Positions 1-7,014 are shown, counted from the stretch's first letter. The stretch is 12,721 nt of DNA from Verrucomicrobiia bacterium (GCA_030424825.1 JAUHWE010000060.1:1-12721); one strand, 5' to 3'. The notes: a model not told the origin generated them from the sequence alone. Translations and numbers: made by a program.

Positions 1-2
1 TA

Positions 3-1145
3 GCGATAGAGGCGGTGGAAGGTCATATGAAGAAGGTCGGTGGAGCCTTCTACCCGCAATCGATGCTGGGCGAGAATGTGGATTTCATCCTCTACTTCCT
101 GATTCTCTACCTGGGGTTCACCGCGTTCTTCATAAAGCCGTTTAAGATTCCCACCAATTCGATGTGGCCGACCTACAACGGGATGACGAGCGAAGTCTGG
201 ACGGAAGACAATCCGGCTCCGGGTCCCGTGAGTCGCGCCTTCCGATTGATTGCTCATGGGGCAATACGCTACAATTTGAAAGCGCCTGCAGATGGGGAGC
301 TATTGATTCCGATATCCACGACCCTCCGATCGAACAGCCTGCTTCCGGTCAATACGGTGAGCAAGCGGCACCATTTGATTGTGCCGGGTAAGGGCAATGG
401 TTTCGCGTTCGAGATTGGGGGTAAGCCGCTTTTGCTAAAAACGCCGCAGGAGTTTGATGTCGCGAGCGACATGCCGATGCTTAATGTTCAGGATAAAAAC
501 ATTCTGCTCCAATCCTGGTTCCCGGAAGAGGATTCGCTCCTTGAGGCAATCCAGAAGCGTATAAGCGCGGGGCAAGTGGCGGGAAGGGGCCGCAGGACAC
601 TGGCAAATGGATTGCAGGCCAACGTGATTATGGTCCGTACCGGCCGGTATTACAAGAAAGGGGAGACGGTTTTGTCCTTCGATATCCACACCGGTGACCA
701 GCTTTTCGTGGATCGCATGAGCTACCATTTCGTTCGGCCTAAGGTGGGCGATGGATTCGTTTTCAAAACCAGCGAAGTACCCGCGCTCACCCGGAGGGGG
801 AGGGACAGCTACTACATCAAGCGGTTGAGTGGCGTCGAGGGAGACGCGCTTCAGATTGACGACGGAAAGCTTTTGGTGAACGGGGAAGAGGCCAAGGGCT
901 CAATTGCATTTGTGAAAAACAACTCAAAAGAGTCCCCCTACGATGGCTATTTCCATATTGGAAATTCCCTCCTCAGGCCTGGAGAGAAGATCGAGGTCCC
1001 CAAGGACATGTACGTGGCGCTAGGGGACAACAGTGGCCACAGCTCGGATAGCCGGGACTGGGGCTACGTACCGGAGCCGGCTATTGTCGGTCGACCCGTG
1101 CTAATTTTCTACCCATTTACTAAGCGATTCGGGCTGACTAAATAG
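3..1145 (+). CDS. lepB: Signal peptidase I (S26 family), probably 5'-partial
   Basis: Membrane serine protease that removes signal peptides from exported proteins. Counting from the GTG at 15, a membrane segment at about residues 22-40 leads into box B, with catalytic Ser49 in PTNSMWPT. The general-base Lys is K269 in YYIKRLSG, and box E is GDNSGHSSDSRDWG at 337-350. Ser and Lys are about 220 residues apart, against 55 in E. coli Lep (S90/K145), so roughly 165 extra residues sit between box B and the catalytic core (about 57-225). This long form is familiar in Opitutae-like bacteria. The frame is open from base 3 with no stop before the window edge. Possible internal starts are GTG 15 and ATG 27, but residues before the membrane segment look like the end of a longer cytoplasmic N-terminus, so the real start probably lies upstream. 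It stands apart from the oxidase operon downstream. Confidence 0.9.
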   Translation, partial: AIEAVEGHMKKVGGAFYPQSMLGENVDFILYFLILYLGFTAFFIKPFKIPTNSMWPTYNGMTSEVWTEDNPAPGPVSRAFRLIAHGAIRYNLKAPADGELLIPISTTLRSNSLLPVNTVSKRHHLIVPGKGNGFAFEIGGKPLLLKTPQEFDVASDMPMLNVQDKNILLQSWFPEEDSLLEAIQKRISAGQVAGRGRRTLANGLQANVIMVRTGRYYKKGETVLSFDIHTGDQLFVDRMSYHFVRPKVGDGFVFKTSEVPALTRRGRDSYYIKRLSGVEGDALQIDDGKLLVNGEEAKGSIAFVKNNSKESPYDGYFHIGNSLLRPGEKIEVPKDMYVALGDNSGHSSDSRDWGYVPEPAIVGRPVLIFYPFTKRFGLTK

Positions 1146-1473
1146 GGCCATCTCTTCTAGCGAATGCGAATGGCCGTGCGGTAAAGGGGCAAGCTGACGT
1201 TCCTTTGCTTGTTTTCAGAGGGTCGAGCGGGTCCGCAGACGGGGATTCCCGTTCAGATTTTGCCTTGACACAAGGCGAGCCGCCAAAGGTATTAGCTATT
1301 CTGTTCCATTGCTCAATCTTAAGCAGGAACCAGGCGGGCCTACCTTTTGAATAGGCTGTGAACAGTCCTCTCGTTCGAAGCCATTCTTTTAACGCGTATA
1401 AAAAGCCTTAATACATTCCTCAATTAGCAACTATTCCTATACAGGCACCCGGTTTTCGCCAATATTCTAGCTC
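1146..1473 (+). other. Non-coding region between lepB and cytochrome c gene
   Basis: No convincing gene lies here on either strand. It should hold the end of the lepB transcript and the promoter of the oxidase operon. A short hairpin ACGGG-GATT-CCCGT at 1239-1252 is followed by a weak T run (1258-1261) and could be a poor terminator. A TTGACA-based promoter candidate is listed separately. An AT-rich stretch with a TATAAA at 1397-1402 has no good -35 partner. No Shine-Dalgarno is seen before the ATG at 1474. Confidence 0.5.
1265..1295 (+). promoter_or_regulatory. Candidate sigma-70 promoter for the oxidase operon
   Basis: A perfect TTGACA (1265-1270) is followed after 19 bases by TATTAG (1290-1295). 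The spacer is longer than the usual 17, so the match is imperfect. If used, the cytochrome c gene would have a leader of about 170 bases. It is the only consensus -35 box noticed in this gap. No experimental support is available. Confidence 0.25.
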
Positions 1474-2133
1474 ATGAAATCGATTCGATCTCACGCGGAG
1501 TTTTTCTCCTCGAAGTCCCTTTTGGTAGCACTGACTTTTATTTCTGCCATCCTTTATGGATCAGCGGTGAAAGCGGATACGCGCGGTGAAAACCTTTACC
1601 GTAATTGCACAATCTGCCATGGGCCTGATGGTCAAGGGATCCCCCTCCAGTTGGCTCCAGCGCTAACTGGGCTATCCGAAAAATATATCGTGGAGCAGCT
1701 CAAGAAGTTCAAATCCGGAGTGCGCGGGGCTCATGCTGACGATATTGCAGGCCTGAGAATGCTGCCCATGGCGCAAACGATGGCGACGGAAGAGGACATG
1801 CAGGCGGTCGCTAGCTACATCGTATCTCTCGGATCCTCGCCGATCGAGCCCTCTCTCGAAGGAGGCGACCCAGTAAAAGGCCAGGCGACTTACGCGACTT
1901 GTCTCGCATGTCACGGACCAGACGGGAAAGGAAACGATCTCCTGAATGCCCCCAGCTTGGTGAATCAGCACGACTGGTACCAGCTTGTCCAACTGAAGAA
2001 TTTTAAGTCAGGAGTTCGCGGATCGAATCCGCAAGACATCGCGGGAGCCCAGATGCGTCCGATGTCGATGCTTCTAGCAGATGAGCAAATGATGAAGGAC
2101 GTACTCGCCTACATCAGTACGCTCGGAAAATAG
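1474..2133 (+). CDS. Secreted diheme cytochrome c (c4-like)
   Basis: Periplasmic electron carrier, probably delivering electrons to the oxidase encoded immediately downstream. A signal peptide covers about residues 1-34 (hydrophobic core LLVALTFISAILYGSA, cleavage near VKA-DT). Two tandem class I cytochrome domains follow, each with a heme c motif: CTICH at 45-49 and CLACH at 143-147. Each has a candidate axial Met, M99 in MLPM and M197 in MRPM. The halves are clearly duplicates: both have CHGPDG(Q/K)G, the pattern L-K-(K/N)-F-K-S-G-V-R-G, and D-I-A-G before the Met. This is the c4 architecture at its usual size of about 200 residues. The ATG at 1474 precedes the signal peptide directly and has no Shine-Dalgarno. 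Subunit II of the oxidase has no fused heme c domain, which suits a separate donor such as this one. Confidence 0.92.
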   Translation: MKSIRSHAEFFSSKSLLVALTFISAILYGSAVKADTRGENLYRNCTICHGPDGQGIPLQLAPALTGLSEKYIVEQLKKFKSGVRGAHADDIAGLRMLPMAQTMATEEDMQAVASYIVSLGSSPIEPSLEGGDPVKGQATYATCLACHGPDGKGNDLLNAPSLVNQHDWYQLVQLKNFKSGVRGSNPQDIAGAQMRPMSMLLADEQMMKDVLAYISTLGK

Positions 2134-2169
2134 ACGACCTCCTTTCCAATACAAAATACTACGATTTTT

Positions 2170-2301
2170 ATGAGCGACAACGAACTTGATCCAGAAGCGG
2201 AAGCCTACGCGTACTCCGTCACTCGCAAGATGTTCTATTATACAGTAGGAGGTACCATTGCTTTCTCGGCCACAATTGTTGTGCTGTGGTACGTTTTTTA
2301 A
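2170..2301 (+). CDS. Small single-span membrane protein in the oxidase operon
   Basis: A 43-residue open frame fills the gap between the cytochrome c and subunit II genes. It starts with an acidic stretch (MSDNELDPEAEAYAYSVTRK) and continues with one hydrophobic span at about residues 22-43 that ends in LWYVF. With a negative N-terminus and positive residues just before the span, it resembles a small accessory subunit of a respiratory complex, but I do not recognise a named family. Support comes from position, from size filling the gap (36 bases after the cytochrome stop, 39 before subunit II) and from a good membrane span. There is no Shine-Dalgarno, and an AT-rich AAATACTA lies 8 bases before the ATG. 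It could have a role like small CcoQ or aa3 subunit IV peptides in stability; that is inference. Confidence 0.65.
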   Translation: MSDNELDPEAEAYAYSVTRKMFYYTVGGTIAFSATIVVLWYVF

Positions 2302-2340
2302 CTTTCTCCCATTTGAAAACTTTTCCCTCTATTCTTCGTC

Positions 2341-3114
2341 ATGTTTGATTTTCTAGACAAATTCATGCCAGGCATTTTGGAGTCTCTCCTGCCTCGCGCG
2401 TCCACCTTTGCGCAGGAGATTGATGTTCTCTTCGATGTCATTACGATACTGGTCGGATTTTGGTTCTTCCTGGTCCTCGGGTATTTCTTCTACCTGATTT
2501 TCCGTTATCGGCATCGTGACGGCCAGAAAGCGGAATATATCACAGGGGAGACGCACAAGCAGAAGCAGGCGATCGAGATTCCTCACTTTCTGATTCTGGC
2601 CTGCGACATCGCTATCATAATTCCCACCTTTATGGTGTGGTACAATGTTAAGATCGATATTCCTCCACCCGATGAGGAGGTGCGTATCGTGTCGCAGCAG
2701 TGGGCTTGGACCTTCTACCATGCGGGCGCTGACAAGGTATTGGGAACTGAGGACGATATCGCGTCGGTGAATGAACTTCACATTAAAAACAATACCCAGT
2801 ACACCTACCATCTCGAGTCTAGGGACGTGATGCACAGCTTTTCCGTTCCCGTCTTCAGGTTGAAGCAAGATGCGATTCCTGGCCGCGTGATCAGTGGGCA
2901 TTTTAAACCTATTCTAGAGGGGGAGTGGGATATCCAGTGCGCGGAAATGTGTGGCGTCGCCCACGGAATCATGGGGGCTCGAATCTTTATCGAGTCTGAA
3001 GCGGAGCACAATGCGTGGATCGCGGCGAATACACCGAATTTGAATGAGACCGGCATGATAGCGGCCGCAAAACAAAATCCATCTGAAGAAAAGGAGGACC
3101 AGAACAATGGCTGA
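2341..3114 (+). CDS. ctaC: Cytochrome c oxidase subunit II (CuA)
   Basis: Accepts electrons from cytochrome c at the binuclear CuA centre and passes them to subunit I. Two membrane helices lie at about residues 32-56 and 81-100, followed by a periplasmic cupredoxin domain. The CuA ligands are all present: H165 in MHSFSVP, then C200, E202, C204, H208 and M211 in CAEMCGVAHGIM. The aromatic electron-entry motif is QQWAWTF (119-125). A Glu (E79) before helix 2 matches the textbook K-channel entrance Glu. Residues 128-140 form a DG-rich loop (GADKVLGTEDDI) that canonical subunit II lacks. There is no C-terminal heme c domain and no obvious lipobox. Its 3' end overlaps the subunit I start by 8 bases, which suggests translational coupling. 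The C-terminal tail is charged and low in complexity. Confidence 0.96.
   Translation: MFDFLDKFMPGILESLLPRASTFAQEIDVLFDVITILVGFWFFLVLGYFFYLIFRYRHRDGQKAEYITGETHKQKQAIEIPHFLILACDIAIIIPTFMVWYNVKIDIPPPDEEVRIVSQQWAWTFYHAGADKVLGTEDDIASVNELHIKNNTQYTYHLESRDVMHSFSVPVFRLKQDAIPGRVISGHFKPILEGEWDIQCAEMCGVAHGIMGARIFIESEAEHNAWIAANTPNLNETGMIAAAKQNPSEEKEDQNNG
3091..3097 (+). promoter_or_regulatory. Strong Shine-Dalgarno for subunit I
   Basis: AAGGAGG lies 9 bases upstream of the ATG at 3107, inside the end of the subunit II gene. It fixes the subunit I start and supports coupled translation across the 8-base overlap. It stands out because most other genes in this operon have no recognisable Shine-Dalgarno. 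Confidence 0.85.
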
Positions 3115-4834
3115 AGTCGCTCACGCTGAAGTGGGTCATGGGGAGCATCATGACGACCACCACGAACAATCCTTTTGGAGCAAGTACATCTTCTCCACCG
3201 ATCATAAGATTATCGGTTTCCAATATATGTTTACGGGAATGGCGATGGCTCTCATCGGGGGCTATTTCGCGTATGTTTTCCGTATGCAGCTCGCATTCCC
3301 GGGTTCATCGATCCCGTTTTGGGGAACCTTGTCGCCTGCGGCGTACAACTCCCTCGTCACGAATCATGGAACGATCATGATCTTCTGGGTGGCGATGCCG
3401 GTATTGATCGCCGCGATGGGGAATTTCCTGATCCCCCTGATGATTGGGTGCGACGATATGGTTTTCCCGCGAATCAATCGACTGTCTTACCAGATCTTCT
3501 TGTTGAGCGCGATTATCCTCATCATTTCGTTTTTCGTCCCTGGGGGAGGATTTGGAGGCGCTTGGACGGCCTATCCGCCGTTGTCGGCCAAGGCTGAATT
3601 CAATTCGACGCCGTTTGGAGCTCCTTTGTGGCTAATCGCAGTGACGCTGGAAATCGTAGCCTTCCTGCTGGGTGGTATTAACTTCATTACCACGACCATG
3701 AATGCCCGGGCGAAGGGTATGAAGATGTACGACATTCCTATTATCGTTTGGATGATCGTCATCGCTAGTATCCTTTTCATGTGCTCAGTAGGTCCACTTA
3801 TCGCAGGAGCGGTCATGCTTCTCTTTGACCAGACGTTGGGGACTTCCTTTTTTGACGCTGCGGCTGGGGGGGACCCAGTCTTGTGGCAGCACTTGTTCTG
3901 GTTTTTCGGGCATCCAGAAGTATATGTTGTTCTTCTGCCGGCGTTCGGAATTGTCGGCGAGATAACCTGTACGTTCGCTCGTAAAAAGCTCTTTGGCTAT
4001 AAACTCATTCTCTACAGTACAATCGGGCTAGGGATTCTGAGTTTCTTTGTCTGGGCTCACCATCAGTTTATATCTGGGGTAGACCCGAGAGCGACATATC
4101 TCTTTACGACGACGACGCTGCTAATCTCGATTCCGGTGGCGATCATTATGTTCGCCTATATTGCCACACTCTATGGGGGATCGATTCGGTTTACTACTGC
4201 CATGCTGTTTGGCTTGGCCTTTACCGGCGAATTTCTTCTTGGGGGCGTTACGGGAATCTGGTTGGGCTCCAGTGGGGTGGATATCTATCTGCACGATACT
4301 TATTTTGTGTTAGCCCACTTCCACTACACGTTTGTTCCCATTGCGATTATTGCGACCTTTGCGGCAATCTACTATTGGTTTCCAAAAATGTTCGGCCGCA
4401 AAATGAACGAGACTTGGGGCAAGATCCATTTTTGGGGTACCATTATTCCGTTCAATGGCATCTTCATCCCATTGTTCATCCTCGGCGCCGGCGGACAGCA
4501 TCGTCGTATTTACAACTACCAGCACTTCCCGGACCTCGCGGGGGCCGACATGCAGGACATGCGTGTTTTCGCGACGATGTCATTGGTCGTCATGCTCGTG
4601 TTCCAATTGGTATTCATTCTGAACTTTATCATCAGCCTCAAGAAAGGTGAGAAGGCAGGAAAGAATCCTTGGAAAGCGAATACCTTGGAGTGGATCACCG
4701 AATCTCCTCCTCCACACGGAAACTTTGGGGCGACGATGCCTGAGGTGTACCGGAATCCTTACGAGTATTCGGTAGAGGGTCGCGAAAAAGACTATTGGCC
4801 GCAGAATGAAAAGCCGGAATCGACGGCAACCTGA
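3107..4834 (+). CDS. ctaD: Cytochrome c oxidase subunit I (A-type heme-copper oxidase)
   Basis: Catalytic subunit reducing O2 to water and pumping protons. Its 575 residues contain about 12 membrane helices. The ligands are complete: H87 (TNHGT) and H406 for low-spin heme, H404 for the high-spin heme, and H269, H318 and H319 for CuB. HPEVY (269-273) supplies the active-site Tyr273 and the proton-gating Glu271 of the A1 type. The D-channel entrance is kept as D117 and N124 in DDMVFPRIN, and the heme-propionate Arg pair is in GQHRRI. The K-channel is unusual: bovine K319, T316 and S255 correspond to I347, V344 and G284 (see findings). The cytoplasmic N-terminus is His-rich, with six His in the first 20 residues. 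The start is fixed by a strong Shine-Dalgarno. Confidence 0.97.
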   Translation: MAEVAHAEVGHGEHHDDHHEQSFWSKYIFSTDHKIIGFQYMFTGMAMALIGGYFAYVFRMQLAFPGSSIPFWGTLSPAAYNSLVTNHGTIMIFWVAMPVLIAAMGNFLIPLMIGCDDMVFPRINRLSYQIFLLSAIILIISFFVPGGGFGGAWTAYPPLSAKAEFNSTPFGAPLWLIAVTLEIVAFLLGGINFITTTMNARAKGMKMYDIPIIVWMIVIASILFMCSVGPLIAGAVMLLFDQTLGTSFFDAAAGGDPVLWQHLFWFFGHPEVYVVLLPAFGIVGEITCTFARKKLFGYKLILYSTIGLGILSFFVWAHHQFISGVDPRATYLFTTTTLLISIPVAIIMFAYIATLYGGSIRFTTAMLFGLAFTGEFLLGGVTGIWLGSSGVDIYLHDTYFVLAHFHYTFVPIAIIATFAAIYYWFPKMFGRKMNETWGKIHFWGTIIPFNGIFIPLFILGAGGQHRRIYNYQHFPDLAGADMQDMRVFATMSLVVMLVFQLVFILNFIISLKKGEKAGKNPWKANTLEWITESPPPHGNFGATMPEVYRNPYEYSVEGREKDYWPQNEKPESTAT

Positions 4835-4853
4835 AAATTTTAAGACGTATACT

Positions 4854-5435
4854 ATGGCTCACGAAATTATAGCTACTAGCCGCAGTCGCACGGGAATTCC
4901 CACAGGTCGTTTAGCCGTGTGGTGGGTAATCGGTTCTGAAATCCTGATTTTTGGCGGACTCATTGCTTCTTATCTGCTGAACCGCTTTAACCACGGACCT
5001 TCCTGGTCAGTGGAAGCGGCGAATACCAATACCTTTATCGGAGCGTGCAACACTTTCTGGCTGCTGACCTCCAGTCTGTTCGTCGTCTTTGCCCACGCGG
5101 CCTCTGAAAAGCGCGATGCGGCTAAAACCCGCATGTGGATTTGGCTGACGATCATGCTCGGCGGATTCTTCATGGGATTTAAAACCTATGAGTACACGAC
5201 GGAGATTCAACATGGGTTTACGCTTTTCACGAGCAACTTCTGGAGCTTCTACTACACAGCCACGGGGCTTCACGGTTTCCACGTTCTCTGTGGGATGGTG
5301 ATTATGGCGATCATCGCGGAATGCGATATCAAGAAAGGCCAGAATTGGCACCGCGTCGAGAACATAGGACTGTATTGGCACTTTGTGGATATTGTTTGGA
5401 TTTTCCTATTCCCGCTGATGTACATCGCTAAGTAA
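4854..5435 (+). CDS. ctaE: Cytochrome c oxidase subunit III, copy 1
   Basis: Integral membrane subunit that supports proton uptake and stability of subunit I. It is 193 residues with about five helices, the short bacterial form lacking the first two helices of the mitochondrial protein. The conserved helix Glu is E29 in IGSEILIFGG. Other signatures are FWSFYYTATGLHGFHVLCG and the C-terminal YWHFVDIVWIFLFP, both near consensus. I chose the ATG at 4854; the frame opens earlier with an ATG at 4806, but that start would lie inside the subunit I gene and add a basic stretch unlike family members. No Shine-Dalgarno precedes it; the sequence before the ATG is AT-rich. The gene begins 19 bases after the subunit I stop and is followed directly by subunit IV. 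Confidence 0.92.
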   Translation: MAHEIIATSRSRTGIPTGRLAVWWVIGSEILIFGGLIASYLLNRFNHGPSWSVEAANTNTFIGACNTFWLLTSSLFVVFAHAASEKRDAAKTRMWIWLTIMLGGFFMGFKTYEYTTEIQHGFTLFTSNFWSFYYTATGLHGFHVLCGMVIMAIIAECDIKKGQNWHRVENIGLYWHFVDIVWIFLFPLMYIAK

Positions 5436-5458
5436 TTAAAAATTAAATACTATATAAA

Positions 5459-5884
5459 ATGGCAGGACATAATCATCCCAGTTATTTAAAGATCTACATC
5501 ATCCTAGTAGTGCTGTTTGTGGTGAGCGTTTTGGGTCCCGAAATCGCCCCCGCATTCGGTAAGTTTGCGAAACCGATCGTGCTTCTGACCGCTTTCGGAA
5601 TCGCGATCTGGAAAGCGTACCTCGTATGCGCTTATTTCATGCATCTCAAACTCGAGAAAATCTACGCGCCATACATACTGCTGGCGTGTCTGTCTCTGCT
5701 GTTTGTCTTCTTTTTCGGAACTGCGACCGACGCCATGTTCGCCAATGGACACAATTGGGTGAAACCCGTGTCTGAAGAAGCCGCCGTCGAAGAGGCGAAA
5801 GCGAGAAGCCATGTACTTCATGGAGCTCACGGCGATTCACACGACACTCATGGGGACAATCACGGTGAGGCAAAGGCGCATTGA
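5459..5884 (+). CDS. ctaF: Cytochrome c oxidase subunit IV (CtaF/CyoD-like)
   Basis: Small accessory subunit of the oxidase, 141 residues. Three hydrophobic spans lie at about 11-27, 38-60 and 69-88, the usual fold of prokaryotic subunit IV, with the typical WKAYLVCAYFMHLK around helix 2. The C-terminal tail (about 104-141) is unusual: acidic, then His-rich, with His at 118, 121, 124, 128, 131, 135 and 141. The N-terminus also begins MAGHNHPSY. If helix 1 enters from the cytoplasm, as in CyoD, the tail faces the periplasm. The tail could bind copper or other metals, which is inference. The ATG lies within an AT-rich leader without a Shine-Dalgarno. It sits between the two subunit III genes. 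Confidence 0.85.
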   Translation: MAGHNHPSYLKIYIILVVLFVVSVLGPEIAPAFGKFAKPIVLLTAFGIAIWKAYLVCAYFMHLKLEKIYAPYILLACLSLLFVFFFGTATDAMFANGHNWVKPVSEEAAVEEAKARSHVLHGAHGDSHDTHGDNHGEAKAH

Positions 5885-5919
5885 TTTTCAATAGGGATTA
5901 AGGGATCGGGAAAACAGGA

Positions 5920-6525
5920 ATGAAAACTTTAGAACCGGCATATGGGGGACGCGATTTTTCCCAACCGAGATCAGGTCTGAGCAGCAGCGCTTTGGGCATG
6001 ATTGTTTTCATTGCCACAGAGCTGATGTTTTTCGCGGGTCTGATAAGTGCCTATTTGATTATCAAAGCTCCCGCTGTATCTACGGAAGCCTGGCCTCCAG
6101 CTGGCCAGCCGCGACTTCCTGTCATGGCAACCGCTTTGAATTCCCTGGTTCTACTTGCCAGTGGTTGGATGATCTTCAAAGCGTTCCACTCCTTCAAAGC
6201 GGATCCCGGAGGTGAACTCGTGCGTAAGCGGGTCAAGGCGACACTCCTGTTGGGCTTCGTTTTCGTTGGGGTTCAGGGGATCGAATGGATTCGTCTTTTA
6301 AGTTACGGCCTCACCATGACTTCTAGTCAGTACGGGGCCTTTTTCTATCTCATAATTGGGACCCATGCCATACATGCCATCGGGGCTTTGATCGGTTTGT
6401 GGCGTCTTTCGGTGAAACTGAATGACGGCGTGCTAAAGGAGGAGACCTTTCATGCGGTTCAATTGTTCTGGTTCTTCGTCGTTGGCATTTGGCCGGTATT
6501 GTACATTCTCGTTTATCTATTCTAG
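5920..6525 (+). CDS. Cytochrome c oxidase subunit III, copy 2 (diverged)
   Basis: Second subunit III-like membrane protein, 201 residues with about five helices. It has the helix Glu (E34 in IATELMFFAGLISAY) and a recognisable C-terminal helix. Its C-terminal signature is changed, however: the WHFVDxVW of copy 1 appears as WFFVVGIW, losing the His and Asp. The middle is also different, with TSSQYGAFFYLIIGTHAIHAIGA in place of the copy 1 loop. Two subunit III-type genes per cluster are known from several phyla with caa3-like oxidases, and the two probably form distinct subunits or alternate forms. A partial purine stretch (ACAGGA) lies just before the ATG, too close for an ideal Shine-Dalgarno. 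The stop is 4 bases before the next start. Confidence 0.88.
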   Translation: MKTLEPAYGGRDFSQPRSGLSSSALGMIVFIATELMFFAGLISAYLIIKAPAVSTEAWPPAGQPRLPVMATALNSLVLLASGWMIFKAFHSFKADPGGELVRKRVKATLLLGFVFVGVQGIEWIRLLSYGLTMTSSQYGAFFYLIIGTHAIHAIGALIGLWRLSVKLNDGVLKEETFHAVQLFWFFVVGIWPVLYILVYLF

Positions 6526-6529
6526 CGGT

Positions 6530-6730
6530 ATGACCTTTAGGCGACTCAGACTCGGTATCGGAATGTTGATAGGCCTCGCGGTGGCGCAAGCCAGCTTCGC
6601 TTGTGCCGTCTGTTCGGTTACGAACGATGGCGCCCGCTACGCTTACTATGGAACAACCGCGTTTTTGACGCTACTGCCCCTGTTCATGATCGGTGGTGTC
6701 GTCTACTACATCGCCAAAAAAGGGCGTTAA
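6530..6730 (+). CDS. Small exported CxxC membrane protein at operon end
   Basis: A 66-residue protein starting 4 bases after the subunit III stop. It has a signal-like N-terminus (RRLRLGIGMLIGLAVAQASFA), then CAVC at 25-28, a short polar stretch, and one membrane span at about 43-61 ending in KKGR. Proteins of this design, a signal sequence followed at once by C-x-x-C and a C-terminal helix, are common next to cytochrome oxidase genes; I know of no assigned function. The two Cys would sit at the outer membrane face right after cleavage and could handle copper or act as a redox pair, which is inference. The frame also opens upstream at 6452, but that start lies inside subunit III and would hide the signal peptide, so 6530 is preferred. 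Confidence 0.75.
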   Translation: MTFRRLRLGIGMLIGLAVAQASFACAVCSVTNDGARYAYYGTTAFLTLLPLFMIGGVVYYIAKKGR

Positions 6731-6787
6731 GCCGTCGGTGGACGAACCCCGGTTTGGTGCCGAGCCGTTCTGAAATTTGAAGGTGTG

Positions 6788-6816
6788 GGGCTTTCGAAGC
6801 CTATCCGAAAGAGCCC
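6788..6816 (+). other. Imperfect inverted repeat after the oxidase operon
   Basis: GGGCTTTCG (6788-6796) pairs with CGAAAG (6806-6811) and CCC (6814-6816), giving a stem of about 9 bp with a 2-base bulge and a 9-base loop. No T run follows, so it is not a classical intrinsic terminator, though it lies 58 bases after the last oxidase-operon stop. Another small palindrome (GTATC/GATAC) lies at 6821-6836. The rest of this 284-base gap (6731-7014) shows no gene I can support. Confidence 0.3.
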
Positions 6817-7014
6817 GCAAGTATCGATCTTGATACCTGGCGGAGCGAGGTGTTCTTAATGTTGCCTTACGGTTCGTCTGCCATCGTGAAATTTCTACGA
6901 AGTGGCATCAATTCTAGGTCGAGATTTGATGGGAACAGTCTGCGTTTCGCTTCCGCCAGAAAAATGAAATAGAATCTCGCTTCAAAGCGTTGCAAGTTTT
7001 GTAAGCAAATATCT

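Noticed and set aside
1146..1175. GGCCAT/ATGGCC inverted repeat after lepB as a terminator
   Set aside because: A 6-bp stem with an 18-base loop and no T run; too weak.
4806..4853. Longer start for subunit III copy 1 at ATG 4806
   Set aside because: It lies inside the subunit I gene and adds a basic stretch unlike the family; ATG 4854 gives the usual N-terminus.
6452..6529. Longer start for the CxxC protein at ATG 6452
   Set aside because: This region codes for subunit III in another frame, and the signal peptide begins properly at 6530.
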